A DNA stretch of 64,000 nucleotides from Streptomyces sp. NRRL F-5135 (GTDB lineage Bacteria; Actinomycetota; Actinomycetes; Streptomycetales; Streptomycetaceae), in contig NZ_JOHR01000018.1 in assembly GCF_000719775.1 (NCBI RefSeq), positions 95,263 through 159,262 of the forward strand, in the 5' to 3' direction. Below, piece after piece: positions 8,195-16,718 of this stretch. Position numbers and translations under genes: made by a program. Positions within the stretch are counted from its first letter, which is position 1. Each line of letters opens with the position of its first letter. A model generated the notes under the pieces. The model was not told the DNA's origin and did no database searches. It saw nothing but the letters and a program-made list of their open reading frames with translations.

Positions 8195-9193
8195 ATGACC
8201 GCAAGCACCACTTGTCGTACGGCAAGCACCACCCGTCGTACGGCAGGCGCGAAGTCCAGGATCGCCGCGGTCGGCGCGCTCGCGGTCACGGGCGCCCTGC
8301 TGCTGGCGGGCTGCGGGGACCAGACGGGCGGCGGCACGACGGGCGGCGGCAAGAAGGAGGGCGCGCCCGACGGAGCCTCGGCGGCACCGCTCTTCGACCA
8401 GCTGCCGAAGCCGATCCAGGACAAGGGCGTCATCAAGGTCGGTTCCGACATCGCGTACCCGCCGGTGGAATTCAAGGACAGCTCAGGAAAAACGGTCGGG
8501 ATCGACCCGGACCTCGCGGACGCGCTCGGCAAGGAACTGGGCGTGCGCTTCGAATTCGAGAACGGCACCTTCGACACTCTCCTCACAGGTCTGCGTTCCA
8601 AGCGGTACGACATCGCCATGTCGGCCATGACGGACACGAAGGAGCGCCAGAACGGCGTGGACCCCGACACCGGCAAGAAGGTCGGCGAGGGCGTCGACTT
8701 CGTCGACTACTTCACCGCGGGTGTCTCGCTCTACACCAGGAAGAGCGCGGCCGACGGCATCAACAGCTGGTCCGACCTGTGCGGCAAGAAGATCGTCGTC
8801 CAGCGCGGCACCGTCTCGCACGACCTGGCCAAGGACGAGAGCGAGACCTGCCAGAAGAGCGGCAAGGGCGCGATCTCGATCGAGGCCTTCGACAACGACC
8901 AGCAGGCCCAGACCCGGCTGCGCAGCAGCGACGCCGCCGCCGGCGCCAGCGACTTCCCGGTCGCCGCGTACGCCGTGAAGACCTCGGGCGGCGGCAAGGA
9001 CTTCCAGCTGGTCGGCGCCCAGGTCGAGGCCGCGCCGTACGGCATCGCCGTCGCGAAGGGCGACCCGCTGGCGAAGCCGCTCCGGGCCGCGATGGACGCG
9101 ATCATCAAGAGCGGTGAGTACGACAAGATCATGGCCAAGTGGGGGGTCGAGGACGGCGCGGTCAGGAAGGCCGAGATCAACGGCGGTTCCTGA
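8195..9193 (+). CDS. Amino-acid ABC transporter substrate-binding lipoprotein
   Basis: Family-3 solute-binding protein of about 332 residues; ATG at 8195 has CGGAGG nine nt upstream. A basic, Thr/Arg-rich N-terminus leads into a hydrophobic core and lipobox 'LLLAGC' (lipidated Cys about residue 40), so it is anchored outside the membrane. The mature part opens with 'KGVIKVGSDIAYPPVEF' and has 'GIDPDLADALGKELGV' and 'YDIAMSAMTDTKERQ', typical of polar or basic amino-acid binding proteins. The signal peptide contains a 21-bp in-frame tandem repeat (8201-8242) encoding two copies of an ASTT-R-T unit. It is the first gene of a three-gene importer; the permease and ATPase follow. Exact ligand not determinable. 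Confidence 0.93.
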   Translation: MTASTTCRTASTTRRTAGAKSRIAAVGALAVTGALLLAGCGDQTGGGTTGGGKKEGAPDGASAAPLFDQLPKPIQDKGVIKVGSDIAYPPVEFKDSSGKTVGIDPDLADALGKELGVRFEFENGTFDTLLTGLRSKRYDIAMSAMTDTKERQNGVDPDTGKKVGEGVDFVDYFTAGVSLYTRKSAADGINSWSDLCGKKIVVQRGTVSHDLAKDESETCQKSGKGAISIEAFDNDQQAQTRLRSSDAAAGASDFPVAAYAVKTSGGGKDFQLVGAQVEAAPYGIAVAKGDPLAKPLRAAMDAIIKSGEYDKIMAKWGVEDGAVRKAEINGGS

Positions 9194-9238
9194 CGGCGCC
9201 CGCTCCTGAAAGGCATCTGAAAGGCATAGGCAACCTCC

Positions 9239-10189
9239 GTGTCTGTTGACATCAACAAGTCGGACGGGCCGGCGGACGCGCCACGCGACGCCGCGCCCGC
9301 CGCGCCGCAGGCCATCAAGGCCGTTCCCGTCCGGCACTACGGGCGGTACGTCTCCGCGGCCGTGGCCATCGGCCTGCTCGCGGCGATCGTCTACGCCTTC
9401 GCACAAGGCAAGATCAACTGGGCCGCCGTGCCCGCGTACTTCTTCGACGACCGCATCCTGCGCGGCGTGGGCCAGACCATGCTGCTCACGGTGATCTCGA
9501 TGCTGATCGGTGTGGTCGGCGGCGTCCTGCTCGCGGTGATGCGGCTGTCGAAGAACCCGGTGACCTCCTCGGTCGCCTGGTTCTACATCTGGTTCTTCCG
9601 GGGCACCCCGGTCCTGGTCCAGCTGATGGTCTGGTTCAACCTCGGGCTGGTCTTCGAGTACATCAACCTCGGCCCGATCTACAAGGACTACTGGTCCAGC
9701 TTCATGACGCCGTTCCTGACGGCGCTGCTGGGCCTCGGGCTGAACGAGGCCGCGTACATGGCCGAGATCTGCCGGGCCGGTCTGCTCTCGGTCGACGAGG
9801 GCCAGACCGAGGCGTCGCACGCGCTGGGCATGAGCCACGCCAAGACGCTGCGCCGGGTGGTGATCCCGCAGGCGATGCGGGTGATCGTGCCGCCGACCGG
9901 CAACGAGGTCATCAACATGCTCAAGACGACCTCCCTGGTGGCGACGGTGCAGTTCTACGAGCTGCTGCGGTACGCCCAGGACATCGGGCAGACCTCGGGT
10001 TCCCCGGTGGAGATGCTCTTCCTCGCGGCGGCCTGGTACCTGCTGCTGACCTCGGTCCTGAGCGTCGGGCAGTACTACCTGGAGCGGTACTACGCGCGCG
10101 GCTCCAGCCGCAGCCTGCCGCAGACGCCGCTCCAGCGTGTCCGGGCCAATCTGCTGTCCCTCGGCCGCCCCAAGGGAGGCATGGCATGA
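9239..10189 (+). CDS. Amino-acid ABC transporter permease
   Basis: HisMQ/GltJK-type inner-membrane permease of 316 residues, starting at GTG 9239 with a CCTCC-poor leader but directly after the binding-protein gene (45-nt gap). Transmembrane segments are evident ('[16 protein letters not shown]', '[22 protein letters not shown]', '[13 protein letters not shown]'). The family signatures are '[18 protein letters not shown]' and the cytoplasmic EAA loop '[24 protein letters not shown]', which docks the ATPase. Here one protein probably forms a homodimeric channel. Its stop overlaps the ATPase start by 4 nt (ATGA), so translation is coupled. Confidence 0.94.
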   Translation: MSVDINKSDGPADAPRDAAPAAPQAIKAVPVRHYGRYVSAAVAIGLLAAIVYAFAQGKINWAAVPAYFFDDRILRGVGQTMLLTVISMLIGVVGGVLLAVMRLSKNPVTSSVAWFYIWFFRGTPVLVQLMVWFNLGLVFEYINLGPIYKDYWSSFMTPFLTALLGLGLNEAAYMAEICRAGLLSVDEGQTEASHALGMSHAKTLRRVVIPQAMRVIVPPTGNEVINMLKTTSLVATVQFYELLRYAQDIGQTSGSPVEMLFLAAAWYLLLTSVLSVGQYYLERYYARGSSRSLPQTPLQRVRANLLSLGRPKGGMA

Positions 10190-10986
10190 CCACCACGAGC
10201 ATGACGACCCCGGCGGCCACCGGGAGCCGGCCGATGGTGAAGGCGGAGGGCGTCCACAAGTCCTTCGGCACGGCCCACATCCTCAAGGGCATAGACCTGG
10301 AGGTCGCGCCGCGCGAGGTGTTCTGTCTGATCGGCCCGTCCGGCTCCGGGAAATCGACCTTCCTGCGGTGCATCAACCACCTGGAGAAGATCAACGCGGG
10401 GCGGCTGTCGGTCGACGGCGAGCTGGTCGGTTACCGACAGCGGGGCGACAAGCTGTACGAGCTCAAGGACAGCGAGGTGGCCAGGAAGCGCCGTGACATC
10501 GGCATGGTCTTCCAGCGCTTCAACCTCTTCCCGCACATGACGGCGCTCGAGAACGTCATGGAGGCGCCGGTCCAGGTGCGCGGCGAGGCGAAGGCTTCCG
10601 CCCGGGCCCGCGCCGAGCGGCTGCTGGACCGGGTGGGGCTCGCGGACCGCGCGGGCAACTACCCCTCGCAGCTCTCCGGCGGCCAGCAGCAGCGGGTCGC
10701 GATCGCCCGCGCGCTGGCGATGGAGCCGAAGCTGATGCTCTTCGACGAGCCGACGTCGGCGCTGGACCCGGAGCTGGTGGGCGATGTCCTCGACGTGATG
10801 CGCGGCCTGGCCGAGGACGGCATGACGATGATCGTCGTCACCCATGAGATGGGCTTCGCGCGCGAGGTCGGTGACGCGCTGGTGTTCATGGACGACGGCG
10901 TGGTGGTCGAGTCGGGCCACCCGAGGGACGTCCTGACCAACCCCCAACACGAGCGGACGAAGTCGTTCCTGTCGAAGGTGCTGTAG
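10186..10986 (+). CDS. Amino-acid ABC transporter ATP-binding protein
   Basis: GlnQ/HisP-type ATPase of 266 residues. Walker A is '[12 protein letters not shown]', the Q-loop '[14 protein letters not shown]', the ABC signature '[15 protein letters not shown]', Walker B '[14 protein letters not shown]' and the switch His is in 'VVTHEMGFA'. It powers import by the upstream permease and shares a 4-nt overlap with it. Gene order binding protein-permease-ATPase is typical of PAAT importers. No change in composition from its neighbours. Confidence 0.96.
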   Translation: MTTTSMTTPAATGSRPMVKAEGVHKSFGTAHILKGIDLEVAPREVFCLIGPSGSGKSTFLRCINHLEKINAGRLSVDGELVGYRQRGDKLYELKDSEVARKRRDIGMVFQRFNLFPHMTALENVMEAPVQVRGEAKASARARAERLLDRVGLADRAGNYPSQLSGGQQQRVAIARALAMEPKLMLFDEPTSALDPELVGDVLDVMRGLAEDGMTMIVVTHEMGFAREVGDALVFMDDGVVVESGHPRDVLTNPQHERTKSFLSKVL

Positions 10987-11095
10987 AAGGCGGCGCGAGC
11001 GGGACCCGGCCGCCGTCACCGGGGGCCGCGGCGCGGCGGCGACGGCGGTACGGGAGCGGCGCGGAGCCCCGTACCGGTCCCGTACCGGCGCGCGG

Positions 11096-11899
11096 CTACG
11101 TCAGGGCGAGCACGAGGGAGTCCGAGGGCGACGCCCACACCGCCCGCGCCTCGGCGAACCCGGCGGCCCGCAGGGTCCGTACGTGCCAGTCGAGGGAGGG
11201 TGTGTCGCCGTCCGCGTGCTCACCGAAGATACGGAAGCGCTCGGCGGCGGGCTCGGCGAGCGCCGGCTCCCGGGCGGCCAGCTCCCACCACTGCGCCCAG
11301 TCCAGCGCGCCCGCCGCCTTGGCCCGGTCCATGCCGGCGTGCCGGAAGGTCCGTTCCGCGGCGTTGATCCGAGGGGTTGACGGGTCCGTCATGTGGTCGG
11401 CGTTCATGAGGACGCCGCCGTCCCCGAGCACCCCGGCGAGCTGCCCGTACAGCGCGGCCAGCGGATCCTCGTGCAGCCAGTGCAGGGCGGTGGCGGTGAG
11501 GACGGCGTCGTACGTCTCGTACGGGAGCAGCCCGGGCCAGTCCGGGGCGGCCAGGTCGGCGGTCACGAAGGTCACTCGCGCGTCGCCCGCGAACGTACCG
11601 CGCGCGATGGTGAGGAGGGCGGGATCGAGATCGACGCCGGTACTCGTCGCGCGCGGGAACCGGCGCAGCAGCCGCCTCGTGATGCTCCCCGTACCGCACG
11701 CGAGGTCGAGCACCCTCGGCTCGGGGCCCGCGAACGCCTCCACCATGTCCAGCATGACCCGGAAGCGCTCCTCGCGGTCGGGCATGTACCACTCTTGCTG
11801 GCGGTCCCAGCTCTCCTGCCAGGCCGCCCAGTCGACCCCGGTCTCCGTCGCCGCCTGCGTACCCGTTTCCGCCTGCGTACCCGTCTCCGTCTCCGTCAC
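11096..11899 (-). CDS. Class I SAM-dependent methyltransferase
   Basis: About 267 residues from the GTG at 11899, chosen because GGAGGTGG lies 8 nt upstream; an ATG 60 nt further upstream has no such site. Rossmann-type methyltransferase motifs are present: motif I 'RVLDLACGTGSITRRLL', an acidic residue ending strand 2 ('GVDLDPALL'), motif 'TADLAAPDW' and 'DAVLTATALHWL'. The resemblance is to the tam/trans-aconitate methyltransferase-like group, but substrate is unknown. The N-terminus carries an 18-bp tandem repeat (11852-11887) encoding two ETGTQA-like units that are probably disordered. It is divergent from the CGNR regulator. Confidence 0.85.
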   Translation of the reverse strand: MTETETGTQAETGTQAATETGVDWAAWQESWDRQQEWYMPDREERFRVMLDMVEAFAGPEPRVLDLACGTGSITRRLLRRFPRATSTGVDLDPALLTIARGTFAGDARVTFVTADLAAPDWPGLLPYETYDAVLTATALHWLHEDPLAALYGQLAGVLGDGGVLMNADHMTDPSTPRINAAERTFRHAGMDRAKAAGALDWAQWWELAAREPALAEPAAERFRIFGEHADGDTPSLDWHVRTLRAAGFAEARAVWASPSDSLVLALT

Positions 11900-12000
11900 G
11901 GAAAGCCACCTCCGTCGTTGCCGTAATACCCTGAATGCCAAGTCAGTCATTACCAACACCCTCGACGACCGACCCTAGACCGCCGCCGTAAGGACTACAA

Positions 12001-12630
12001 GTGGAACTGGCCTCTTACTCGGACTCCGCCGTACGCCTGGTCAACACCGAGGAACCGGCCCGCGGCACCGACACCCTGACCTCGGTCGAGGCCGTGCGCG
12101 CGCTCTTCGGCCCGAACTCGCAGGCCGCGCGCCGCGCCACGGAGGCGGACGTCACCCGGTTCCGCTCGGTACGGGCGCGGCTGCGCGCGGTCTTCACCGC
12201 GGCCGACGGGGGCGAGGAGACCCGCGCGGTGGACCTGCTCAACTCGTTGCTGCTGGAGTTCCCGGTCAGCCCGCAGATCTCGGGGCACGACTTCCTGGAC
12301 GACGCGGGCCGGCCGCGCTGGCACATGCACCTGGCGGACCACCCCTCGAACGCGACGGCCGGCTACGCGGCGACCGCGGCCATGGGCCTCGCCTTCCACC
12401 TGACGGAGTACGGGGTCGACCGGCTCGGCCTGTGCGAGGCGGCGCCCTGCCGCAACGCCTACCTGGACACCTCGACCAACCGCTCCCGCCGCTACTGCTC
12501 GGACCGCTGCGCGACCCGGGCCAACGTCGCCGCCTACCGCGCCCGCAAACGCCGGGAGACCGAGCGGTCCAGCGACACCGGCCGCAGCGCCGAGAGCAGC
12601 CACGAGAGCACGGCCCGTGCGGACCGCTGA
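12001..12630 (+). CDS. CGNR zinc-finger (ABATE domain) stress-type regulator
   Basis: 209-residue protein starting at GTG 12001. The N-terminal ABATE-like domain ('SAVRLVNTEEPARGTDTLTS') is followed by a C-terminal CGNR zinc finger with the metal Cys pairs in 'LGLCEAAPCRNAYLDTS' and 'RRYCSDRCATRANVAAYRARKR'. The second half of the finger is typical of the putative DNA-binding CGNR family. Ligand and targets are unknown. Its last 97 bp overlap the 3' end of the convergent sodX gene, which is unusual because both C-termini are then constrained by the same DNA. Confidence 0.85.
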   Translation: MELASYSDSAVRLVNTEEPARGTDTLTSVEAVRALFGPNSQAARRATEADVTRFRSVRARLRAVFTAADGGEETRAVDLLNSLLLEFPVSPQISGHDFLDDAGRPRWHMHLADHPSNATAGYAATAAMGLAFHLTEYGVDRLGLCEAAPCRNAYLDTSTNRSRRYCSDRCATRANVAAYRARKRRETERSSDTGRSAESSHESTARADR

Positions 12631-12995
12631 TCGCCCAGCGGCCGGTAGCGCGCCCTGACCCGGGCGAGCAGCAGGTCCTCGGGCACCAGCCCGAAGACCC
12701 GGCTGTCCCCCTCGGCCCCCGGATTGTCCCCGAGCACCCACCAGGCCCCGTCCTTCCGCTCCACCAGCCGCTTGACGATGAGCAGGTCCTGCTGGAGCGG
12801 ATGCCTGAGCACGGCCACGTCACCGGCCTTCACAGGCGCCCCGTAGTGCACCAGGAGCTGGTCCCCGTGCCTCAGTGTCGGATACATGGAGGGCCCCGTC
12901 ACCTCGGCGAGCCCCAATGGCACTCGCGGCTCCCTGCCGTCCCGTCCGCCCCGCGCGACCCGCTCCTCCCGCGGACGCCCGTCCTGCGTCGTCAT
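12534..12995 (-). CDS. sodX: Nickel superoxide dismutase maturation protease (S24/S26-like)
   Basis: About 153 residues from ATG 12995, which has GGGAGGTGG upstream. Signal-peptidase-like serine protease motifs are present: 'VTGPSMYPTLRHGDQLLV' with the catalytic Ser, 'AVLRHPLQQDLLIVKRLV' with the catalytic Lys, and 'WVLGDNPGAEGDSRVFGLV'. There is no clear N-terminal membrane anchor, consistent with a cytoplasmic processing peptidase. The gene is divergent from sodN, 273 bp away, and the SodN propeptide must be removed to expose His1; SodX is the established candidate for that step. Its 3' end overlaps the convergent CGNR gene by 97 bp. Confidence 0.88.
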   Translation of the reverse strand: MTTQDGRPREERVARGGRDGREPRVPLGLAEVTGPSMYPTLRHGDQLLVHYGAPVKAGDVAVLRHPLQQDLLIVKRLVERKDGAWWVLGDNPGAEGDSRVFGLVPEDLLLARVRARYRPLGDQRSARAVLSWLLSALRPVSLDRSVSRRLRAR

Positions 12996-13268
12996 ACGCC
13001 ACCTCCCACCGCGCGGCCCGCTCCCACGGCCCCCGCTCCCGGGCCGGTTCTCGCCCCGGGTCCGTTCCCGGGCCCCGTCCCAGGGCCCGCTGTCCGACAC
13101 CTCGCGCCCGGGGCTCCACTCCCACGGTCCCGCGCCCACCGTACGTTCCGCCACCGGTCCCGTATCCACCCGGACTTTTGACGTAAGCCCCAGGGGGCAC
13201 TCGCGAAAACGGGCTTCTCACGGAGTAATGTCGCACCCGAGAAGACGATCACGAGGAAGGACGGCTCT

Positions 13269-13664
13269 ATGCTCTCCCGCCTGTTTGCCCCCAAGGTGAA
13301 GGTCAGCGCCCACTGCGACCTCCCCTGCGGCGTGTACGACCCGGCCCAGGCCCGCATCGAGGCCGAGTCGGTCAAGGCCATCCAGGAGAAGATGCAGGGC
13401 AACGACGACGCCCACTACCAGGCGCGCGCCACCGTCATCAAGGAGCAGCGTGCCGAGCTCGCCAAGCACCACGTCTCGGTGCTGTGGAGCGACTACTTCA
13501 AGCCCCCGCACTTCGAGAAGTACCCGGAGCTGCACCAGCTGGTCAACGACACCCTGAAGGCGCTGTCGACGGCGAAGGGCTCGACGGACCCGGCCACGGG
13601 CCAGAAGGCCCTGGACTACATCGCCCAGGTCGACAAGATCTTCTGGGAGACGAAGAAGGCCTGA
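13269..13664 (+). CDS. sodN: Nickel-containing superoxide dismutase precursor
   Basis: 131-residue precursor. A 14-residue propeptide (MLSRLFAPKVKVSA) precedes the nickel hook HCDLPCGVY: after cleavage His1, Cys2 and Cys6 bind Ni and Tyr9 lies next to the site. The rest is the four-helix bundle typical of cytoplasmic NiSOD hexamers, which dismutate superoxide. A ribosome-binding site (GAGGAAGG) lies 8 nt upstream, and a TAATGT -10-like box is at 13226-13231, inside a CTTCTC...GAGAAG inverted repeat (13214-13244). Expression in Streptomyces is known to be nickel-induced. The adjacent divergent sodX supplies maturation. Confidence 0.97.
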   Translation: MLSRLFAPKVKVSAHCDLPCGVYDPAQARIEAESVKAIQEKMQGNDDAHYQARATVIKEQRAELAKHHVSVLWSDYFKPPHFEKYPELHQLVNDTLKALSTAKGSTDPATGQKALDYIAQVDKIFWETKKA

Positions 13665-13717
13665 TCTCAGATCATGCCGCTTGACCTGCGACTTCATCGG
13701 TCGCCTGGTCTCCCCGC

Positions 13718-13771
13718 CCGCACCCGGCCCGCAGGCCGCCGAACACGGCGCCCCTGACGGCCCGGGTGCGG
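13718..13771 (+). terminator. Possible sodN terminator
   Basis: CCGCACCCGG (13718-13727) can pair with CCGGGTGCGG (13762-13771), giving a 10-bp stem with a 34-nt loop, followed by TCTTCTTC. It lies 54 nt after the sodN stop. The large loop makes the call tentative. Confidence 0.45.
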
Positions 13772-13899
13772 TCTTCTTCGCCCGGCCGCAGATGAATTCC
13801 GAATCCGCCCAGACGCCACCGTGACCAGCCCGTTGCTCGGCGCGCACGCGAAGCGCCGGCCCAAGCTGCCACCAACCGGCCGACGAAGGGAAACAAGCC

Positions 13900-13962
13900 G
13901 TGGCTCAGCGGACAACCGACGACCAGCCCAAAGCCCTCAAAAGCCCGCCCTTGATTCCATGA
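13900..13962 (+). CDS. Short leader ORF overlapping the NUDIX gene (or displaced N-terminus)
   Basis: GTG at 13900 preceded by GAAGGG (9 nt spacing) opens a 20-codon frame, MAQRTTDDQPKALKSPPLIP, whose TGA overlaps the ATG of the NUDIX gene (ATGA at 13959-13962). It could be a translationally coupled leader. Alternatively a one-base deletion has separated the true N-terminus: joining PPLIP directly to MTLLVAA would give a plausible continuous NUDIX protein. I cannot decide between these from one sequence. Confidence 0.45.
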   Translation: MAQRTTDDQPKALKSPPLIP

Positions 13963-14402
13963 CCCTGCTGGTCGCCGCCCTCATCGTCCACGACAAGGCC
14001 ACCAACCGCGTCGTCCTCCTCCAGCGCAGCCAGAACGCCAAGTTCGCCCAGGGCATGTGGGACCTCCCCGTCGGCAAGAGCGAGCCGGGGGAACCGATCA
14101 CCGAGACGGCCGTCCGCGAGCTGTACGAGGAGACCGGCCTGACGGTGAAACCCGAGTCCCTCAAAGTCGCCCACATCATCCACGGGGCTTGGGGCGTGGA
14201 GGCCCCCAACGGCTTCCTCACCGTCGTCTTCGTCGCCCACGAGTGGACCGGCGAACCCGAGAACCGCGAACCCCGCAAGCACGCCCAGGTCCGTTGGGTC
14301 GACGCCGACTCCATCCCCGACGAATTCGTGGACACCACAGCCAGCGCCCTCCATCGGTACCTCGTGGGAGGCCGGCAGGTATCGCTCGACGGCTGGGCAT
14401 AG
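13959..14402 (+). CDS. NUDIX hydrolase
   Basis: 147 residues from ATG 13959; the same frame is open back to 13821, but the extra residues are Arg/Pro-rich and have no good ribosome-binding site. The NUDIX box matches Gx5Ex7REUxEExGU: G-KSEPG-E-PITETAV-REL-YEETGL (about residues 40-62), which binds Mg2+ and cleaves nucleoside diphosphate-X substrates. The flanks 'VVLLQRSQNAKFAQGMWDLP' and 'VVFVAHEWTGEPENREPRKH' fit the MutT-like fold. Its substrate is unknown. See the overlapping leader ORF for the start problem. It stands alone between sodN and a lipoprotein gene on the other strand. Confidence 0.88.
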   Translation: MTLLVAALIVHDKATNRVVLLQRSQNAKFAQGMWDLPVGKSEPGEPITETAVRELYEETGLTVKPESLKVAHIIHGAWGVEAPNGFLTVVFVAHEWTGEPENREPRKHAQVRWVDADSIPDEFVDTTASALHRYLVGGRQVSLDGWA

Positions 14403-14498
14403 CGCACTTCACCCGGCCGCAGCGGCCATCGCGCGCTCTTCGCCCCGCCCTCCGCCGCGCGCATGGACCGCTATGCGGGTACGACAACCGCCATGCGG

Positions 14499-15428
14499 CT
14501 AACGACGCGAAACGGCTCGTTGATCGGCCAAGGAGGAGCGGCGCGCCAAGGCGTTCCGCGCATTGGCCAGGTGGGCCCTCTTGTTCGCGGCGAGAGCACG
14601 GAACTTCTCGGGGTTCTCCTCGATGACCCGGGCCTGGGCAGTGGCCTCGGCCTCGTGCCAGGCGTCGAGCAGTCCGGAGACGCGCTTGCAGCGCGCGTCC
14701 GCCCGCGCGGTCCCGACCTCCAAGGCGCTGATCTTCGGACTGTCCAGGTTCCAGCGGGGATCGCCGATGGCCTCGTCGGGAGTGCGGTAGGAGTAGCCGG
14801 CGGCGGACATACAGCTCCGCCATCTCTCCTTCGCGCCGACCACCTCCGCGCTCCGCTCGGTCTTCCGTAACGTTCCGACACCTCGCTCTGTCAGCCAGTC
14901 GGTGTCCGCCTCGGGGACGCCCCGGGCGAGGAGGGCGTCGACCTCGCTGTAGCAGCCGGGAGTGTCGGTCTCCCCGTAGATCGCGGCCTCTTCCGCCGCG
15001 CTCGCCCGGCGCGCCCACTCGGTCATCGCCGTGCGTCGCTCCCGCTCGTCGTCGGTCACGGGCACGTGGTAGCCGAACTGTGCCGCGGTGCTCTCGTCCA
15101 CCACCCCGTAGCGCCTGCTGTTGTCGTACCGGGCCGGAGGCATTTCGTCAGCGAGGTTCGTCGGCATGGTGAAATCGATGCCCCGACCGGTGACACAGCT
15201 CTCCAGCAACGTCCGCCGCGCTTTTGCCAGCGACCAGTCATCGCGCGAAGTCCATCGGTATGCGTCGAAGGGCAATTCCAGGAAGGGGGCGGACGCCGGA
15301 GCCGCCGTGGGCGACGTCAAGGGTTTGGTGGATCGTGGAGCCGTTTCGCCGTGGGTCGCACACGCCGTGAGCAGCGTGATGGGCAGTAGGGAGACAAGTG
15401 CCAGTCCAGTGGCCCTTCTCCGGTTCAC
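14499..15428 (-). CDS. Putative lipoprotein of unknown function
   Basis: About 309 residues from GTG 15428 (VNRRRATGLALVSLLPITLL), with GAAGGGCGGG upstream. A classical lipoprotein signal ends in the lipobox 'LLTAC', so the protein is predicted to be membrane-anchored on the outside. The mature part is soluble, charged and helical ('EWARRASAAEEAAIYGE', 'EATAQARVIEENPEKFRALA') with several Cys residues that could form disulfides ('ESCVTGRGIDF', 'DTPGCYSE', 'RWRSCMSAAGY', 'DARCKRVS'). I recognise no catalytic motif. It belongs to a class of large Streptomyces lipoproteins without assigned function. A terminator separates it from the upstream inhibitor-like gene. Confidence 0.75.
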   Translation of the reverse strand: MNRRRATGLALVSLLPITLLTACATHGETAPRSTKPLTSPTAAPASAPFLELPFDAYRWTSRDDWSLAKARRTLLESCVTGRGIDFTMPTNLADEMPPARYDNSRRYGVVDESTAAQFGYHVPVTDDERERRTAMTEWARRASAAEEAAIYGETDTPGCYSEVDALLARGVPEADTDWLTERGVGTLRKTERSAEVVGAKERWRSCMSAAGYSYRTPDEAIGDPRWNLDSPKISALEVGTARADARCKRVSGLLDAWHEAEATAQARVIEENPEKFRALAANKRAHLANARNALARRSSLADQRAVSRR

Positions 15429-15461
15429 CGGTTCCCGCCCTTCCCTGTCGAACAGCGAGGT

Positions 15462-15492
15462 GGTGCCCGTGCCGCCGGTCGGCACGGGCACC
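15462..15492 (-). terminator. Terminator after the I36-family gene
   Basis: Perfect 12-bp stem: GGTGCCCGTGCC (15462-15473) and GGCACGGGCACC (15481-15492) with a 7-nt loop. It lies 60 nt past the stop of the I36 gene and before the lipoprotein start, so the two minus-strand genes are probably separate transcripts. Confidence 0.8.
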
Positions 15493-15551
15493 GAGGTCTC
15501 CCGTCCGTGCAGTGGAGCCGGGAAAACGGACGGAGTGGGGGTGGCCCGGCT

Positions 15552-16028
15552 TCAGCAGGAGAAGTCGGCGGAACTCGCCGCGTTGTCGCCGACGAAAGGC
15601 CGAGCGCCCAGGTCGGGGTCCCACGCGCCGTCCGAATAGGCGATGTTCTCGCCGCTGTACCCGGGATTCGACCAGAGGTAGACGCGGCATCCGGATTCGT
15701 TCTTGATCGAGCTGGTTCTGTTGTCCATGAGGTGACTGGTGAGGTTCCCGTTTCCGTCCCTCCAGTGATTCCCGGCGAAATTGTCGTCGTCGTGGACGAT
15801 GTCGCGCCAGAGGTTGGTACTGGTGGTCGACCCCGCGTTGTAGTTGACGAGGTCGAACATGCAGAAGTTGCCGGAGGAGCAACTGCCCGCCATGATCCGC
15901 ACGGTGCGCTCGTCCTGCGCGGACTGCACGGATTGCGCGGACTGCGCGGCGTGGGCGGTTGTGCCCACGGACAGAGGGAGAAGGAGCGCTCCCAGAGCGG
16001 TACCCAACAGTCGTGCCTTCGCTCGCAT
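15552..16028 (-). CDS. Secreted peptidase-inhibitor I36-like protein (beta/gamma-crystallin fold)
   Basis: 158 residues from ATG 16028 (AAAGGGA upstream). An N-terminal Sec signal ('ARLLGTALGALLLPLSVGTTAHA') is followed by a mature domain with 'SGNFCMFDLVNYNAG', 'NRTSSIKNESGCRVYLWSNPGYSGENIAY' and a C-terminal 'DFSC'. The pattern of Cys, aromatic and Gly residues matches the Streptomyces I36 family related to the metalloproteinase inhibitor SMPI. A role as secreted inhibitor or structural crystallin-like protein is likely; the target is unknown. An SAQ-repeat follows the signal peptide. Snapalysin, a metalloprotease, is encoded about 2 kb away, but a functional link is only speculation. Confidence 0.8.
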   Translation of the reverse strand: MRAKARLLGTALGALLLPLSVGTTAHAAQSAQSVQSAQDERTVRIMAGSCSSGNFCMFDLVNYNAGSTTSTNLWRDIVHDDDNFAGNHWRDGNGNLTSHLMDNRTSSIKNESGCRVYLWSNPGYSGENIAYSDGAWDPDLGARPFVGDNAASSADFSC

Positions 16029-16280
16029 GAGGTGTCCCTTTCGGCTGATGAGGGAGTGCGTTGAACGAGGCACACAGCTGCGGATGCAGCCGTGGCGGCG
16101 TTACGGTCTCGACGATAATTCGCCCTTCGACATCGCGTTTGACGGCTGATGCACAGCTCCTTGACGCTCCGTCCACTCATCGGCGTGGTGACCGGCCCGT
16201 CGGCTGCGGCCCTGAGCGGGCGGCCGCCCGGGTTCGGGGTCGCAGCCGGGGCCGGGCCGTGGCCCCGGGTGGCCGGCCCG

Positions 16281-16718
16281 TCAGGAGACGTTCTCCGGGG
16301 CGGTCGGCTCCTCGGGTTCCTCGGGGATCTCCGCCACTGCGGTGATCTCGACGAGTTGGCCCGAGTAGCCCAGGCAGGCGACGCCGACCAGGGTGGAGGT
16401 GTGCGGGCCGAGGGTGAGACCGCCCGCGCGGACCACCTCCCAGACCCGGCTGAGGTCCGCCGGGTCGGACGACGCCACGTACACCGTCGTGGCCACGACG
16501 TCGACGAGCCTGCACCCCACGGCGTCCAGCGCGGTACCGAGGTTGGCCAGCACCTGCTCGCTCTGGGCGACGAAGTCCTCCGGACCGACCAGCTTGCCGT
16601 CCGGGTCGAGCGGTACGGCCCCGGCCAGGAAGGCGAGGCGCCGGCCCGTCTCGACCACCGCTGTGTGCGCGTAGTCCGGCGGCGGGAACAAGCCGGGCAC
16701 GGTCATACGGTGGGCCAT
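16281..16718 (-). CDS. RidA/YjgF family protein
   Basis: About 145 residues from ATG 16718, with AAGGAG 8 nt upstream. RidA-fold features: 'RRLAFLAGAVPLDPDGKLVGPEDFVAQSEQVLANLGTAL', 'VDVVATTVYVAS' and 'TLVGVACLGYSGQLVEI'. RidA proteins trimerise and hydrolyse reactive enamine/imine intermediates; in this branch the catalytic Arg (normally in a SRxxV motif) is replaced by the Val-Gly-Val-Ala stretch, so a non-RidA Rid subfamily is more likely. The C-terminus is a short acidic Pro/Glu tail. Function in this organism unknown. Confidence 0.82.
   Translation of the reverse strand: MAHRMTVPGLFPPPDYAHTAVVETGRRLAFLAGAVPLDPDGKLVGPEDFVAQSEQVLANLGTALDAVGCRLVDVVATTVYVASSDPADLSRVWEVVRAGGLTLGPHTSTLVGVACLGYSGQLVEITAVAEIPEEPEEPTAPENVS

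Noticed and set aside
13180..13268. Nur (nickel regulator) box upstream of sodN
   Set aside because: No TTGCAA-N5-TTGCAA-like sequence is visible; only a CTTCTC/GAGAAG inverted repeat around the -10 region is seen.
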